Part shown: positions 47,855 through 55,320 of the stretch, piece after piece
Position numbering within the stretch: position 1 is the first letter of the stretch
Layout: every line of letters begins with the position of its first letter
Source of the DNA: an uncultured Clostridia bacterium
GTDB taxonomy: Bacteria; Bacillota; Clostridia; Christensenellales; UBA3700
DNA: 55,320 bases
Direction of reading: 5' to 3'
NCBI GenBank assembly: GCA_944380395.1
Contig: CALWHM010000010.1
Coordinates: forward strand, 1-55,320
Notes under the pieces: generated by a model
Databases searched by the model: none
What the model was told of the DNA's origin: nothing
Seen by the model: only the letters and a program-made list of their open reading frames with translations
Made by a program: the position numbers and the translations under genes

Positions 47855-48422
47855 TAGCGATAAGACATCGGAAACGGCGATGAGCCACCGGAAGCGCGTG
47901 ACGGCAGCGATCCGCTGCACCCTTAACCGCATTGAAGGAGAGTGGGACGCTCCACCCCTTAACCGCATCGAAGTAACGATAAATGTTTTGCCTCTTTTCT
48001 TCTTCGCAAAGTCTTTGCATGTACTCAAAAAATAGGCATGTCAAGTGTTACTTGACAAGATTATTAAAACAGTATGCGGTATATACCCGTGTCAAGTACC
48101 GCTTGACAAAAATTGCTTTTAGTTATAAAATTCCGGTATTATGGAATTTCGTCCGACAAGACATGGTAAAATTGTTGAAATTATGCCATTTTGGTATATT
48201 TGATAACTATCTGTTATATAATTGCGCAAAATTTTAAATATTTAAAATTTTATAACCATATGTTTTGCAAACAAATCAATTATACCCGAATTTTAAAATT
48301 TTAAAATTGCATAACTATGAGCAGTTTTGCAGCGCCTCAATTATTGTTAGCTGTAAAATTCCGGTATATCTGAATTTTGCCACGCAGCCAAACGCATTTA
48401 CCCTTATAGAAAAAGCTGCGGC
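47855..48422. other. Non-coding spacer with repeat remnants and AT palindromes
   Basis: 47870-47990 repeats parts of mosaic B in the other orientation (GATGAGCCACCGG..., CTTAACCGCATTGAAG...). Near 48045-48115 GTGTCAAGT... with CTTGACA occurs twice. AATTTTAAATATTTAAAATT lies near 48231 and a related palindrome near 48290. No gene is supported. Confidence 0.65.
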
Positions 48423-48792
48423 GTCCACTAAAGTGGACAGCACATAACAAGCAAACACGCACAGGTGTCCACTAAAGTGGACAGCACATAACAAGCAAAC
48501 ACGCGCAGGTGTCCACTAAAGTGGACAGCACATAACAAGCAAACACGCACAGGTGTCCACTAAAGTGGACAGCACTTAACAAGCAAACACGCGCAAGTGT
48601 CCACTAAAGTGGACAGCACATAACAAGCAAACACGCGCAGGTGTCCACTAAAGTGGACAGCACTTAATAAGCAAACACGCACAGGTGTCCACTAAAGTGG
48701 ACAGCACTTAACAAGCAAGCACGCGCAGGTGTCCACTAAAGTGGACAGCACATAACAAGCAAACACGCGCAGGTGTCCACTAAAGTGGACAG
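48423..48792. repeat. Nine tandem 44-bp units with palindrome TGTCCACTAAAGTGGACA
   Basis: The GTCC of each palindrome begins at 48423, 48467, 48511, 48555, 48599, 48643, 48687, 48731 and 48775, an exact 44-bp period. Between palindromes is a conserved 26-bp linker (GCACATAACAAGCAAACACG-type) with only a few substitutions. The unit is the reverse complement of a palindrome form in the 19840-21262 array. It lies between the LRR genes and the ruvC terminator. Confidence 0.95.
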
Positions 48793-48930
48793 ATGCCTTA
48801 TAATATAATATGGCTTTGTGCCCTGCCCGTTATGCGCAAGTCTTATAAGACTCAGCGCTTTGCTAAGGCGCCGATTGAGCGCTTCGCTTAGGCGCCTATC
48901 ACAATGCAGGGATTTTCTCTTAAACAGGCG

Positions 48931-48972
48931 AAAAACGAAAAGGCGGATACGGCTAAAACCGTATCCGCCTTT
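48931..48972 (-). terminator. Terminator after ruvC
   Basis: A 13-bp stem AAGGCGGATACGG/CCGTATCCGCCTT (48940-48952 with 48959-48971) with a T-rich tail on the minus strand, 32 bp after the ruvC stop codon. Confidence 0.9.
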
Positions 48973-49003
48973 ATCCTTTTTGTTTTTAGCTTAATCTCGG
49001 CGG

Positions 49004-49495
49004 TTATACCCTAAACATTCCCGCAAGCCTTCCCGTCTGCGCCTGAGTGAGCGCGACTGCCAAGGCGTCTGCGGCGTCGTCGGGCTTGGGGATCGACTTC
49101 AAGCCCAAAAGGCGGGTCACCATAAATTGCATTTGCGTTTTGGTGGCTTTGCCGTAGCCGGTGAGCGCCTCTTTTATTTGGTTGGGGGTGTATTCGAAGA
49201 TGTGTCCCAGCTTGTGGGTGGCGCATAAAAGAATTACTCCCCTAGCCTCCGCCACGGCTATGCCCGTGGTGGCGTTTTTGGTGAAGAAAAGCTCTTCTAT
49301 CGCCATGCAGTCGGGCTTGAACTTATCAATGAGCGAAGAGAGAGAGTCATAGATCATATGCAGGCGCGCGGGCAGTTTTTCCTCCTTGGGTGTGGTTATC
49401 ACTCCGTAGTCCACCACCGTGGACTTGCCCTTTTCACTGTCTATCACCCCGTATCCGACTATCGCAAAGCCGGGGTCTATGCCCAATATCCTCAT
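49004..49495 (-). CDS. ruvC: Holliday junction resolvase RuvC
   Basis: Endonuclease that cuts the junctions moved by RuvAB. The 163 residues contain the acidic catalytic set: ILGIDPG (Asp 7), AIEELFF (Glu near 67) and the C-terminal DAADALAVAL. ATG shares a base with the proA stop and has AGGA upstream. A terminator follows, so ruvC is transcribed apart from ruvAB. Confidence 0.97.
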   Translation of the reverse strand: MRILGIDPGFAIVGYGVIDSEKGKSTVVDYGVITTPKEEKLPARLHMIYDSLSSLIDKFKPDCMAIEELFFTKNATTGIAVAEARGVILLCATHKLGHIFEYTPNQIKEALTGYGKATKTQMQFMVTRLLGLKSIPKPDDAADALAVALTQAQTGRLAGMFRV

Positions 49496-50763
49496 TATTT
49501 CCTGCTCAGATAATCGCCGTCAGCGACATACTTTTCACTTGTGAGCTGAGTCAAGCCCAGCGGTCCGCGCGCATGCAATTTTTGCGTGGATATGCCTATC
49601 TCCGCGCCGAAACCGAATTGGAAGCCGTCCGTAAAGCGGGTGGAAGCGTTCACGTACACGCATGCGGCGTCCACACCCTTGACGAATTTTTCTATCTGCT
49701 CCTTATCCTCCGACAAGATGCCGTCCGAATGCGAAGTATTGTTGGCGTTTATTATGCAAATAGCTTCATCCGTATCTTTGACCACGCGCACGGTGAGTTC
49801 GTAATCGCCGTGCTCTTTTTTGAAGTCCTCTTCCGCGGCAAGCGCGCAAGGCACGCCCGCATTGTCCAAAATAGCCTTAGCCTCCCTGCACGCGGTTATG
49901 CGGCAGCCCTTGTCCGTAAGGTTTTTAATGCACTCGGGCAAAAATTCCCGCGCGATGTCGCGCTGCACAAGCAGCTGTTCCAAGGCGTTGCAGGTGGAAG
50001 GGCGCTGCATTTTCGCGTTCTCTATAACGGGAATGCTCTTTGCCTTGTCCGCCGTTTTCTCCACGAACAGATGGCACACGCCGCCCGCGCTGGCTATCAC
50101 GGGCATAACGGCGTTATCCAGCACGAAATGCTTCAAGCCGTCCCCGCCGCGCGGAATGACCACGTCCACATATCCGCCCTGCTTCAAAAGAGCAAGGCTG
50201 CCTTCACGGGAAGTATCGTCTATAAAACCTACGCAATCGGGGCAAAAACCGCTTTCTTCCACGGCTTTTACTATTATGTTATGAATGGCGCGGTTGGAGT
50301 TTATCGCGTCCTTGCCGCCGCGCAGCACCACGCAGTTGCCCGATTTAAGGCAGAGCGCCGCTACGTCCGCGGTAACGTTGGGGCGGGATTCGTATATCAC
50401 GCCGATAACGCCCAGCGGTACGCGCACTTTTTTGATGTGCAAGCCGGAAGGCACCGTCCAATCCGCGGTGACTTCGCCCACGGGATCGGGCAGTTCCGCC
50501 ACCTGAGCCACGCCCTCCGCCATTACTTCTATGCGCTCGGGCGTTAAAGTGAGCCTGTCCGTCATAGCGTAAGACATTCCGGAAGCCTTTGCCGCCTCCA
50601 CGTCCTTCTTGTTTATCTCGATAAGGTCTGCGCTTGCGCCGCGTATCGCGCTTGCAACGGCGCGCAGCATTGCGTTTTTGCGCTCCGCGCTTGCGCCCGC
50701 CAAAGCGTATTGCGCGTTATGCGCCGCCTTGCATATGCGTTCGACCTGCTCCGTAACGCTCAT
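49495..50763 (-). CDS. proA: Glutamate-5-semialdehyde dehydrogenase
   Basis: Second step of proline synthesis: reduces gamma-glutamyl phosphate with NADPH. The 422 residues fit the family: VPLGVIGVIYESRPNVTAD (in the nucleotide-binding half), catalytic Cys in RPSTCNALEQLLV, and FGFGAEIGISTQKLHARGPLG near the end. GAGGTGGAG precedes the ATG. No proB is adjacent, so its partner is elsewhere; proA stands between yebC and ruvC, which are usually neighbours. Confidence 0.97.
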   Translation of the reverse strand: MSVTEQVERICKAAHNAQYALAGASAERKNAMLRAVASAIRGASADLIEINKKDVEAAKASGMSYAMTDRLTLTPERIEVMAEGVAQVAELPDPVGEVTADWTVPSGLHIKKVRVPLGVIGVIYESRPNVTADVAALCLKSGNCVVLRGGKDAINSNRAIHNIIVKAVEESGFCPDCVGFIDDTSREGSLALLKQGGYVDVVIPRGGDGLKHFVLDNAVMPVIASAGGVCHLFVEKTADKAKSIPVIENAKMQRPSTCNALEQLLVQRDIAREFLPECIKNLTDKGCRITACREAKAILDNAGVPCALAAEEDFKKEHGDYELTVRVVKDTDEAICIINANNTSHSDGILSEDKEQIEKFVKGVDAACVYVNASTRFTDGFQFGFGAEIGISTQKLHARGPLGLTQLTSEKYVADGDYLSRK

Positions 50764-50782
50764 ATCTCCACCTCTTTATATT

Positions 50783-51526
50783 TTATTCTTCCTCGTCGTC
50801 CTCGGTAAGTTCCGCATTGTGGTAGACGTTCTGCACGTCGTCGTTGTCCTCCAACATATCCAGAAGACGGCGGATCTTCACTTCCGCTTCCTTGGATGGC
50901 GTGACCGTGTTGGAAGGGATCATCTGCACGCCCGCATCCAAAATGACGTAATCCTTGTTCGCCTCTATCGCCTCGCGCACGGCGGAATAGTCGGCGGGAG
51001 CGGTGTATATCTCAAAATAGCCGTCCTGCGCCACCACGTCGTCCGCGCCCGCTTCCAAAGCCTCCATCATAAGCGCGTCTTCGTCCACGCCGTTTGCGTC
51101 CACTACGATAAGCCCTTTCTTGTCGAACATATAAGACACGCAGCCCGACGTTCCCAAAGAACCGCCGCATTTGCTGAATATGTGGCGGATGTCCGCGGAA
51201 GTGCGGTTGGTGTTATCCGTGAGCGTTTCCACTATGACGGCGACGCCTTCCTGCGCGTAACCTTCGTATACGTTTTCTTCGTAATTGACCGCGGTGAGTT
51301 CGCCGCTGGCTTTTTTAATGCTGCGCTCTATGTTATCGCCGGGCATATTAGCCGCCTTGGCTTTGGCTATGGCGTCGCGCAGTTTGGAGTTGGACGCGGG
51401 ATCGGGTCCGCCCGCCTTTACGGCTACGGCTATCTCCCTGCCTATCTTGGTGAATACCGCGCCGCGCTTGGCGTCCGCCGCGCCCTTCTTATTTTTGATG
51501 TTCGCCCATTTGCTGTGTCCGGACAT
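50783..51526 (-). CDS. yebC: YebC/PmpR family protein (TACO1-like)
   Basis: The 247 residues begin MSGHSKWANIKNKKGAAD, the family hallmark, followed by KIGREIAVAVKAGG and MPGDNIERSIKKA. Family members have been described as transcription regulators and more recently as ribosome-associated factors that ease polyproline stalls. Here it heads the yebC-proA-ruvC group with GGAGGAG before the ATG. The yebC-ruvC link is widely conserved. Confidence 0.96.
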   Translation of the reverse strand: MSGHSKWANIKNKKGAADAKRGAVFTKIGREIAVAVKAGGPDPASNSKLRDAIAKAKAANMPGDNIERSIKKASGELTAVNYEENVYEGYAQEGVAVIVETLTDNTNRTSADIRHIFSKCGGSLGTSGCVSYMFDKKGLIVVDANGVDEDALMMEALEAGADDVVAQDGYFEIYTAPADYSAVREAIEANKDYVILDAGVQMIPSNTVTPSKEAEVKIRRLLDMLEDNDDVQNVYHNAELTEDDEEE

Positions 51527-51544
51527 ATTCTTCTCCTCCGATTT

Positions 51545-52303
51545 TTATTTGAGTGCGTATTCCACGGTGTAGAGCGTGACCGAAAGGCTGACCCCTGCGT
51601 TCAGCGACTCCATATCGCCGGGCATAGGCAAAGACAGCGTTTTATACGCCCTGTCACGCACGGTTTGGGAAAGCCCGAAAGCTTCGCTCCCCACCGCCAC
51701 GGCATACTTGCCCGTGAATTCGCTTTTTCTTATATTATACACGTTTTCTCCGTGCATATCAAGCGCGAATATCTTATACCCGCGCGTATATTCCTCCGCG
51801 CCGTTTTCATCCGTTTCCGCAATGTTCACGCGGAATATTCCGCCCATACTCGCCCTTACGACTTTGGGGGATGTGGCGGAACAGCAGTTTACGCATAATA
51901 TGTCGTATCCGCCCAGCGCCGCCGCCGTGCGGATCACCGTGCCCAGATTGCCGGGGTCGGTTATCCCGTCAAGCAGGATAAGCTTGTCCGAAAGCGGCTT
52001 TACGGGCGGCAGTTTGACCACCGCGGCTATGCCGCAGGGCGTTTTTTCCGACGATACGGCGCGCATAACGTTCTCCGTGCACAAATACACGTCTTCACAC
52101 ATATCAAAAAAGCGTGAAAACCTGTCCGCCTTTTCTTTCAGCACGTAAAGGGCGGCGACCTGAATGCCGTCCGGAAGGTCTGCAAGCGTGCGCTCCCCTT
52201 CCGCGACCGTCATATTGTGCCGCTTTCTGAAAGAATTATCGGATATAAGCTGTTTTACGAATTTGACCCCTGCGCCCTGCGCGGATGAAATAAGCTGCTT
52301 CAT
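51545..52303 (-). CDS. TrmH/SpoU family RNA 2'-O-methyltransferase
   Basis: SPOUT-fold methyltransferase of 252 residues with an N-terminal substrate-binding domain (about 1-90) and three SpoU motifs: LLDGITDPGNLGTVIRTAAALG (in parts: DPGNLGTVIRTAAALGG), AVGSEAFGLS and LPMPGDMESLNAGVSLSV. It probably methylates a ribose in 23S rRNA or tRNA. The place after rplT is conserved in Firmicutes (YsgA-like). The ATG lies only 4 nt after the rplT terminator T run and has no Shine-Dalgarno sequence, so how it is expressed is unclear. Confidence 0.93.
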   Translation of the reverse strand: MKQLISSAQGAGVKFVKQLISDNSFRKRHNMTVAEGERTLADLPDGIQVAALYVLKEKADRFSRFFDMCEDVYLCTENVMRAVSSEKTPCGIAAVVKLPPVKPLSDKLILLDGITDPGNLGTVIRTAAALGGYDILCVNCCSATSPKVVRASMGGIFRVNIAETDENGAEEYTRGYKIFALDMHGENVYNIRKSEFTGKYAVAVGSEAFGLSQTVRDRAYKTLSLPMPGDMESLNAGVSLSVTLYTVEYALK

Positions 52304-52307
52304 AACT

Positions 52308-52337
52308 AAAAAACGGGGGCTGACTCATCAGCCCCCG
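52308..52337 (-). terminator. Strong terminator after rplT
   Basis: A perfect 10-bp stem CGGGGGCTGA/TCAGCCCCCG (52314-52323 with 52328-52337) followed on the minus strand by six T. Confidence 0.95.
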
Positions 52338-52350
52338 CACAGTGCGTAAT

Positions 52351-52704
52351 TTAAGCCAGCTTGGCTTTTGCCTGCTCGCAAAGGGCGGTGAAAGCCTTTG
52401 CGTCGTTCACAGCCATATCCGCCAAAACCTTGCGGTTGAGCGTGACGCCCGCCTGCTTCAGGCCGTACATAAGCTTGCTGTAAGAAAGTCCGTTCATCCT
52501 TGCAGCCGCATTGATACGCGCTATCCACAGTTTGCGGAAATCGCGCTTTTTAAGTTTGCGTCCCACATAGGCATAGTTGCCCGACTTCATCACCGCCTGA
52601 CGGGCGATGCGGTAAAGCTTGGACTTCGCGCCGCGGTAACCCTTGGCAAGTTTCAATATCTTTCTGCGCTTTTTGATTGCGTTTACGCCTCTTTTAATCC
52701 TCAT
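52351..52704 (-). CDS. rplT: 50S ribosomal protein L20
   Basis: Early-assembly 23S rRNA binder, and in Firmicutes the repressor of its own operon. The 117 residues start [23 protein letters not shown] (in parts: [20 protein letters not shown]) and contain [18 protein letters not shown] and the C-terminal [10 protein letters not shown]. It is last of infC-rpmI-rplT, 13 bp after rpmI, with a strong terminator. Confidence 0.98.
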   Translation of the reverse strand: MRIKRGVNAIKKRRKILKLAKGYRGAKSKLYRIARQAVMKSGNYAYVGRKLKKRDFRKLWIARINAAARMNGLSYSKLMYGLKQAGVTLNRKVLADMAVNDAKAFTALCEQAKAKLA

Positions 52705-52717
52705 ATCACGCCTCCTA

Positions 52718-52909
52718 CTATCCTATCATCGTCTTGATGGTCTTTTCCTGCGTTACGGATACGTAAGCAGTCTTGCGCAAGCCGCGCTTTCTCTTGGACG
52801 CCTTCTTGGTCAGAATGTGACGCCTGTTCATCTTTGCTCTCTTCAATTTGCCGCCGCCGGTAAGCGTAAAACGCTTTTTGGCGCCGCTATGCGATTTCTG
52901 TTTGGGCAT
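52718..52909 (-). CDS. rpmI: 50S ribosomal protein L35
   Basis: The 63-residue basic protein starts [18 protein letters not shown] and contains [20 protein letters not shown], normal for L35. AAGGAG lies 9 nt before the ATG. It stands between infC and rplT. Confidence 0.98.
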   Translation of the reverse strand: MPKQKSHSGAKKRFTLTGGGKLKRAKMNRRHILTKKASKRKRGLRKTAYVSVTQEKTIKTMIG

Positions 52910-52929
52910 AATTTTATACTCCTTTCAGG

Positions 52930-53445
52930 TTATTTTGTATTTGCAACGGGGATAAGCAGCATGGTCACGATCCTGCCCTCCGTGACAGGTTCCTTGTCCT
53001 TCTGCCCCCACTGTTTTACCAATTCGTAAAAGTCCGTCATCACCTTTAACGCCATCTCCGGGCGCACCATCTGCCTGCCTTTAAGGCGGATGGACACTTT
53101 CACTTTGTTTCCGCTTTCAAGGAATTTGACCGTCTGCTTGGCTTTGGTGTTGAGATCGCCCACATCTATGGTGGCGGACAGCCATATCTCCTTTACTTCC
53201 ACTACCTTTTGATTGCGCTTGTTTTCCTTCTCCTTCTTCATGGTTTCGTACTTGTATTTTCCGTAGTCCATGATTTTACAGACGGGCGGATTCGCCACGG
53301 GCGAGATGAGCACCAGATCCAAATTGTACTCCTCCGCCTTTCTGAGCGCGTCATAAGACGACATAATGCCCAGCTGATTTCCGTCCTTGTCCAGAACCCT
53401 TACTTCACGCGCACGGATCTGACCGTTAATTGCAAGCTCTTTGAT
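52930..53445 (-). CDS. infC: Translation initiation factor IF-3, ATC start
   Basis: Keeps 30S subunits free and checks initiation codons. It has two domains: N-terminal INGQIRAREVRVLDKDGNQL (about 6-25) and the C-terminal alpha/beta domain from about 85, with PPVCKIMDYGKYKY between. No ATG, GTG or TTG gives the family N-terminus; the nearest in-frame GTG (53502) would put 19 residues translated from the leader hairpin in front. GGGAGGG lies 8 nt before ATC 53443-53445, giving 171 residues starting (M)KELAINGQI, the usual length. Rare start codons in infC are known to support self-control by IF-3. It heads infC-rpmI-rplT. Confidence 0.93.
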   Translation of the reverse strand: MKELAINGQIRAREVRVLDKDGNQLGIMSSYDALRKAEEYNLDLVLISPVANPPVCKIMDYGKYKYETMKKEKENKRNQKVVEVKEIWLSATIDVGDLNTKAKQTVKFLESGNKVKVSIRLKGRQMVRPEMALKVMTDFYELVKQWGQKDKEPVTEGRIVTMLLIPVANTK

Positions 53446-53569
53446 AGGTAGTCCCTCCCTAAAATAAAATTGCGGCGAAAGCAAAAATACCCTCCGCCGC
53501 ACGGTATGCGATTTTTATTGACCTTGCCAACTTAATTGCGGCAGGTGAGAAAGGAATTTCTGCTTTGCT
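53446..53569 (-). promoter_or_regulatory. infC leader with attenuator-like alternative pairing (L20-leader-like)
   Basis: The approximately 124-nt leader contains a terminator-like hairpin (arms 53471-53477 with 53495-53501) followed by a T-rich run (53461-53471) just before the ribosome-binding site. An upstream 8-nt segment (53537-53544, CTGCCGCA as RNA sense) can pair fully with TGCGGCGG (53494-53501), the first arm of that hairpin, one G-T pair included. The two foldings exclude each other. This fits the L20 autoregulatory leader of Firmicutes, though the match to the named family was not tested. Confidence 0.6.
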
Positions 53570-53575
53570 GAAACA

Positions 53576-53604
53576 ATTATATATGAACGCTTTGCGCTTG
53601 TCAA
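53576..53604 (-). promoter_or_regulatory. Consensus promoter of infC-rpmI-rplT
   Basis: TTGACA (53599-53604), 17 bp, TATAAT (53576-53581): a perfect sigma-A match on the minus strand. Confidence 0.92.
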
Positions 53605-53605
53605 G

Positions 53606-53641
53606 AAAAATGCGGCTGTTTTTTTATTATTTCGCAGCCGC
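53606..53641 (-). terminator. Terminator after the Fic gene
   Basis: A 7-bp stem GCGGCTG/CAGCCGC (53612-53618 with 53635-53641) with a tail ATTTTT on the minus strand, adjoining the infC -35 box. Confidence 0.72.
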
Positions 53642-53653
53642 GGCTCAGCCGTT

Positions 53654-54511
53654 TCAGTCAATATCCGTCCGAATATAGTCGGAAAACGTGTTTATCCACA
53701 GTTTGGCGGAACGCAGCTCGCATTCCGCAAGCAATTTTGCCATTTTCTCCGTCTTGCTCTCGGGGCGGGTGCTGTAACGCGATTTATCCTCATAAGCCGC
53801 AAGCGCGGCGTAATAACGGCTGCGTTCTTCATACCTGATATCCACGGGCAGAAGCCCTAATAAGATCATCTCATACGTCAGGAGCAGCCGCCCCGTCCTT
53901 CCGTTTCCGTCCGTAAAGGGGTGGATGCGCTCAAATTCGATATGATGTTCGGCAAGGCAATGAAAAAGCTTTGCCCACTGTACGTTTTCCCGCGCCGTCA
54001 ATTGCTTATTCTCTTGCAAGTCTGAACAAACTTTTTGCACATATTCTTTCATTTTGACGGGAACTTCACGGGGCGGACACGGCGTATAGACGGTGCGCGC
54101 CAAGTCGCCGATATAGTTCTGTATCGTCCTGTACTCCCCCGCGTCTTCCGCGCCCTGCCGCACGAACGAATGAATACGCTTTATAAACTCTTCGCTTATT
54201 TCCGCGCCCTGCTTTAACGCCTCGTACAAAAAGTCAAAGCCCTTTTTATAGCCGACAATGTCCTCGTGCTCGCGGAAAGTGCGCGCGCTTGAAGTTATGC
54301 CCTTTTCAAGCAAGAGCTGCGTTTCGTCGTAAGTAAAGGTGTTGCCCTCAATGGCGTTGCTGTTGTGCGTGGTGCTGATCGCGAATTTATTGCGGAAGTA
54401 CTCGACCCCTGCCGCGGGCAGAGGACGCATAGCCTTGATTTTTTTATAACTTGCGTCAAGGCTTTCTATTATGTCGAGATATTTGGGCTGCGTTTCCATA
54501 GATTTGCTCAT
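53654..54511 (-). CDS. Fic family protein (probable AMP transferase)
   Basis: The 285 residues carry the intact Fic motif HPFTDGNGRTGR (about 196-207), which supports nucleotide transfer to protein hydroxyls, and an N-terminal inhibitory motif SNAIEGNTFT (about 55-64, S/TxxxE form), the self-restrained class II layout. Similar proteins are often stand-alone and may be toxins, regulators or housekeeping AMPylators; the target is unknown. No antitoxin gene is adjacent apart from the XRE regulator about 130 bp upstream. AAGGTG precedes the ATG. Confidence 0.93.
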   Translation of the reverse strand: MSKSMETQPKYLDIIESLDASYKKIKAMRPLPAAGVEYFRNKFAISTTHNSNAIEGNTFTYDETQLLLEKGITSSARTFREHEDIVGYKKGFDFLYEALKQGAEISEEFIKRIHSFVRQGAEDAGEYRTIQNYIGDLARTVYTPCPPREVPVKMKEYVQKVCSDLQENKQLTARENVQWAKLFHCLAEHHIEFERIHPFTDGNGRTGRLLLTYEMILLGLLPVDIRYEERSRYYAALAAYEDKSRYSTRPESKTEKMAKLLAECELRSAKLWINTFSDYIRTDID

Positions 54512-54642
54512 TGCCGCACCTTATTCCGCTCTTTTATCTTAATATCATTATACTTGTTTCGGGCTTTGCTGTCAATAAGCCCGCCGCGGAAAGCTTAAAC
54601 GCGGTCGCTGCCGGTGGCGGCGGGGTGACGCTCAAGTCGAAT

Positions 54643-54891
54643 TTAAATACTTTTACTCAGTTTAAAATCATGACTTTCGTCGTCGCACGGCTTATCGCGT
54701 CCCAGCAACGAATCTGCGGTCACATTAAATAAATCTGCCAATAATATAATATATGTGGCGTTAGGCTCATACATTCCTTTTTCCCAATGAGAGATAGTCC
54801 CATTTGTTACGCCTATACGCTCGGCAAGCCCGGCTTGAGTAAAACCATTTGCACGCCTTAATTCTTTAAGTATTATACCGAATCTGCTCAT
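54643..54891 (-). CDS. XRE family helix-turn-helix regulator
   Basis: The 82 residues are mostly an HTH_3 domain (about 3-60): LKELRRANGFTQAGLAERIG, VTNGTISHWEKGMYEPNA, followed by LADLFNVTADSLLGRD, the usual Cro/C1 end. ATG 54891 is chosen because the alternative TTG start five codons earlier lies inside the -10 box; the promoter then predicts a leaderless mRNA. It could regulate the neighbouring Fic gene or itself; this is inference. Confidence 0.88.
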   Translation of the reverse strand: MSRFGIILKELRRANGFTQAGLAERIGVTNGTISHWEKGMYEPNATYIILLADLFNVTADSLLGRDKPCDDESHDFKLSKSI

Positions 54892-54897
54892 ATATTT

Positions 54898-54926
54898 ATT
54901 ATACAATAAAATAATCGCATTTTCAA
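54898..54926 (-). promoter_or_regulatory. Leaderless-type promoter of the XRE gene
   Basis: TTGAAA (54921-54926), 17 bp, TATAAT (54898-54903). The expected start is the A of ATG 54891. Confidence 0.72.
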
Positions 54927-55039
54927 GTCGCTGCTCGAAAATTTTACCTATCCGATTTATAAATTTAAATTTCAGTGTAAGTTATTTTAATTACCCACTC
55001 CTCACCGTTATTCTATTCGATAAGCACATTAAATTTGAG

Positions 55040-55320
55040 TTGCATACAATTTTAAATATTTAAAATTCGTGAGTGTGTGGAGGGCGTGGCTTCGGTGTTA
55101 AAATTTTAAATATTTAAAATTCGTGGGTTGTGGAGAGTGCGTGACTGTGGTGTGGAGAGTGCGCAGCTGTGGTATGGGAAACATAACTTTTGGTTCTAAA
55201 ATTTTAAATATTTAAAATTCGTGGATGGTGGAGAGTGCGTGACTGTGGTGTGGAGAGTGCGCAGCTGTGTATGAAAGACATAACTTTTGGTTCTAAAATT
55301 TTAAATATTTAAAATTCGTG
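55040..55320. repeat. Tandem repeat of about 97 bp with AT palindrome, running off the window
   Basis: AATTTTAAATATTTAAAATT followed by CGTG occurs near 55048, 55099, 55198 and 55295. The last two full units share GTGGAGAGTGCGTGACTG and GCGCAGCTGTG segments and TAACTTTTGGTTCT. The rest of 54927-55320 shows no gene. Confidence 0.88.

Noticed and set aside
48423-48792. CRISPR array
   Set aside because: The linkers between palindromes are conserved rather than unique, the period is fixed at 44 bp, and no cas genes are in the window. It is a tandem repeat.
53654-54891. Fic and XRE as a toxin-antitoxin pair
   Set aside because: The genes are about 130 bp apart with separate expression signals, the Fic protein carries its own inhibitory motif, and the XRE protein lacks antitoxin features beyond the HTH.

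Overview
The window looks like a chromosome segment of a Clostridia-type Firmicute, probably a gut lineage known mainly from metagenomes. This rests on gene content and order. A SCIFF peptide (scfA) with its radical-SAM maturase (scfB) is present, a system typical of Clostridia. One block keeps the Firmicutes order rny-recA-cinA-pgsA-rimO-ftsK-M16 peptidase-ylxY-pnp-rpsO. A second keeps the clostridial order hemZ-MBL-dtd-relA-recJ-secF-secD-scfB-scfA-TIGR04086-yajC-tgt-queA-ruvB-ruvA-ruvC-yebC. It is followed by an spoU-type methylase and rplT-rpmI-infC. Every recognised gene is on the minus strand, so each operon reads from high to low coordinates.

Layout: 1-857 is the 5' part of a GH18 glycosidase cut by the window edge. 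1039-19597 holds RNA turnover (rny, pnp), recombination (recA), phospholipid synthesis (pgsA), ribosome modification (rimO), chromosome translocation (ftsK), an M16 peptidase, a MacB-like ABC exporter, a ylxY-type deacetylase, a HAD hydrolase and rpsO. 19717-21286 is a long non-coding block of palindromes with an internal duplication of about 570 bp. 21402-25907 encodes a 1501-residue membrane protein with surface-type repeats and a C-terminal ribosomal-protein-L15-like domain. 26161-33037 is the tightly overlapping recJ-relA-dtd-MBL-hemZ operon. 33487-45660 carries protein export (secDF, yajC), SCIFF, queuosine synthesis (tgt, queA) and ruvAB, with three spacers filled by mosaic repeats. 45752-47794 holds two BspA-like leucine-rich-repeat genes that, with a palindrome array, separate ruvA from ruvC. 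49004-53445 holds ruvC, proA, yebC, an rRNA/tRNA methyltransferase and the translation operon infC-rpmI-rplT. 53654-54891 has a Fic enzyme and an XRE regulator.

The coding part is mostly conserved housekeeping. The unusual part is between genes. At least two families of structured repeats keep their base pairing while the paired bases change from copy to copy (family 1, about 75 nt; family 2, about 120 nt). They are combined into mosaics in the spacers secD/scfB, TIGR04086/yajC, tgt/queA and ABC/M16, and in two cases supply the end of a coding sequence. Separate arrays are built from the palindrome TGTCCACTAAAGTGGACA and its variants (19.8-21.3 kb and 48.4-48.8 kb), from TACTAAAATATTAGTA (33.1-33.3 kb), and from an AT-rich palindrome (right edge). 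Several genes (tgt, ruvA, recJ, M16, XRE) have good promoters ending at or within a few bases of the start codon and no Shine-Dalgarno sequence, suggesting frequent leaderless mRNAs. The infC start is best read as an ATC codon behind an attenuator-like leader.

All assignments come from reading motifs, gene order and pairing by eye. No database search was run.
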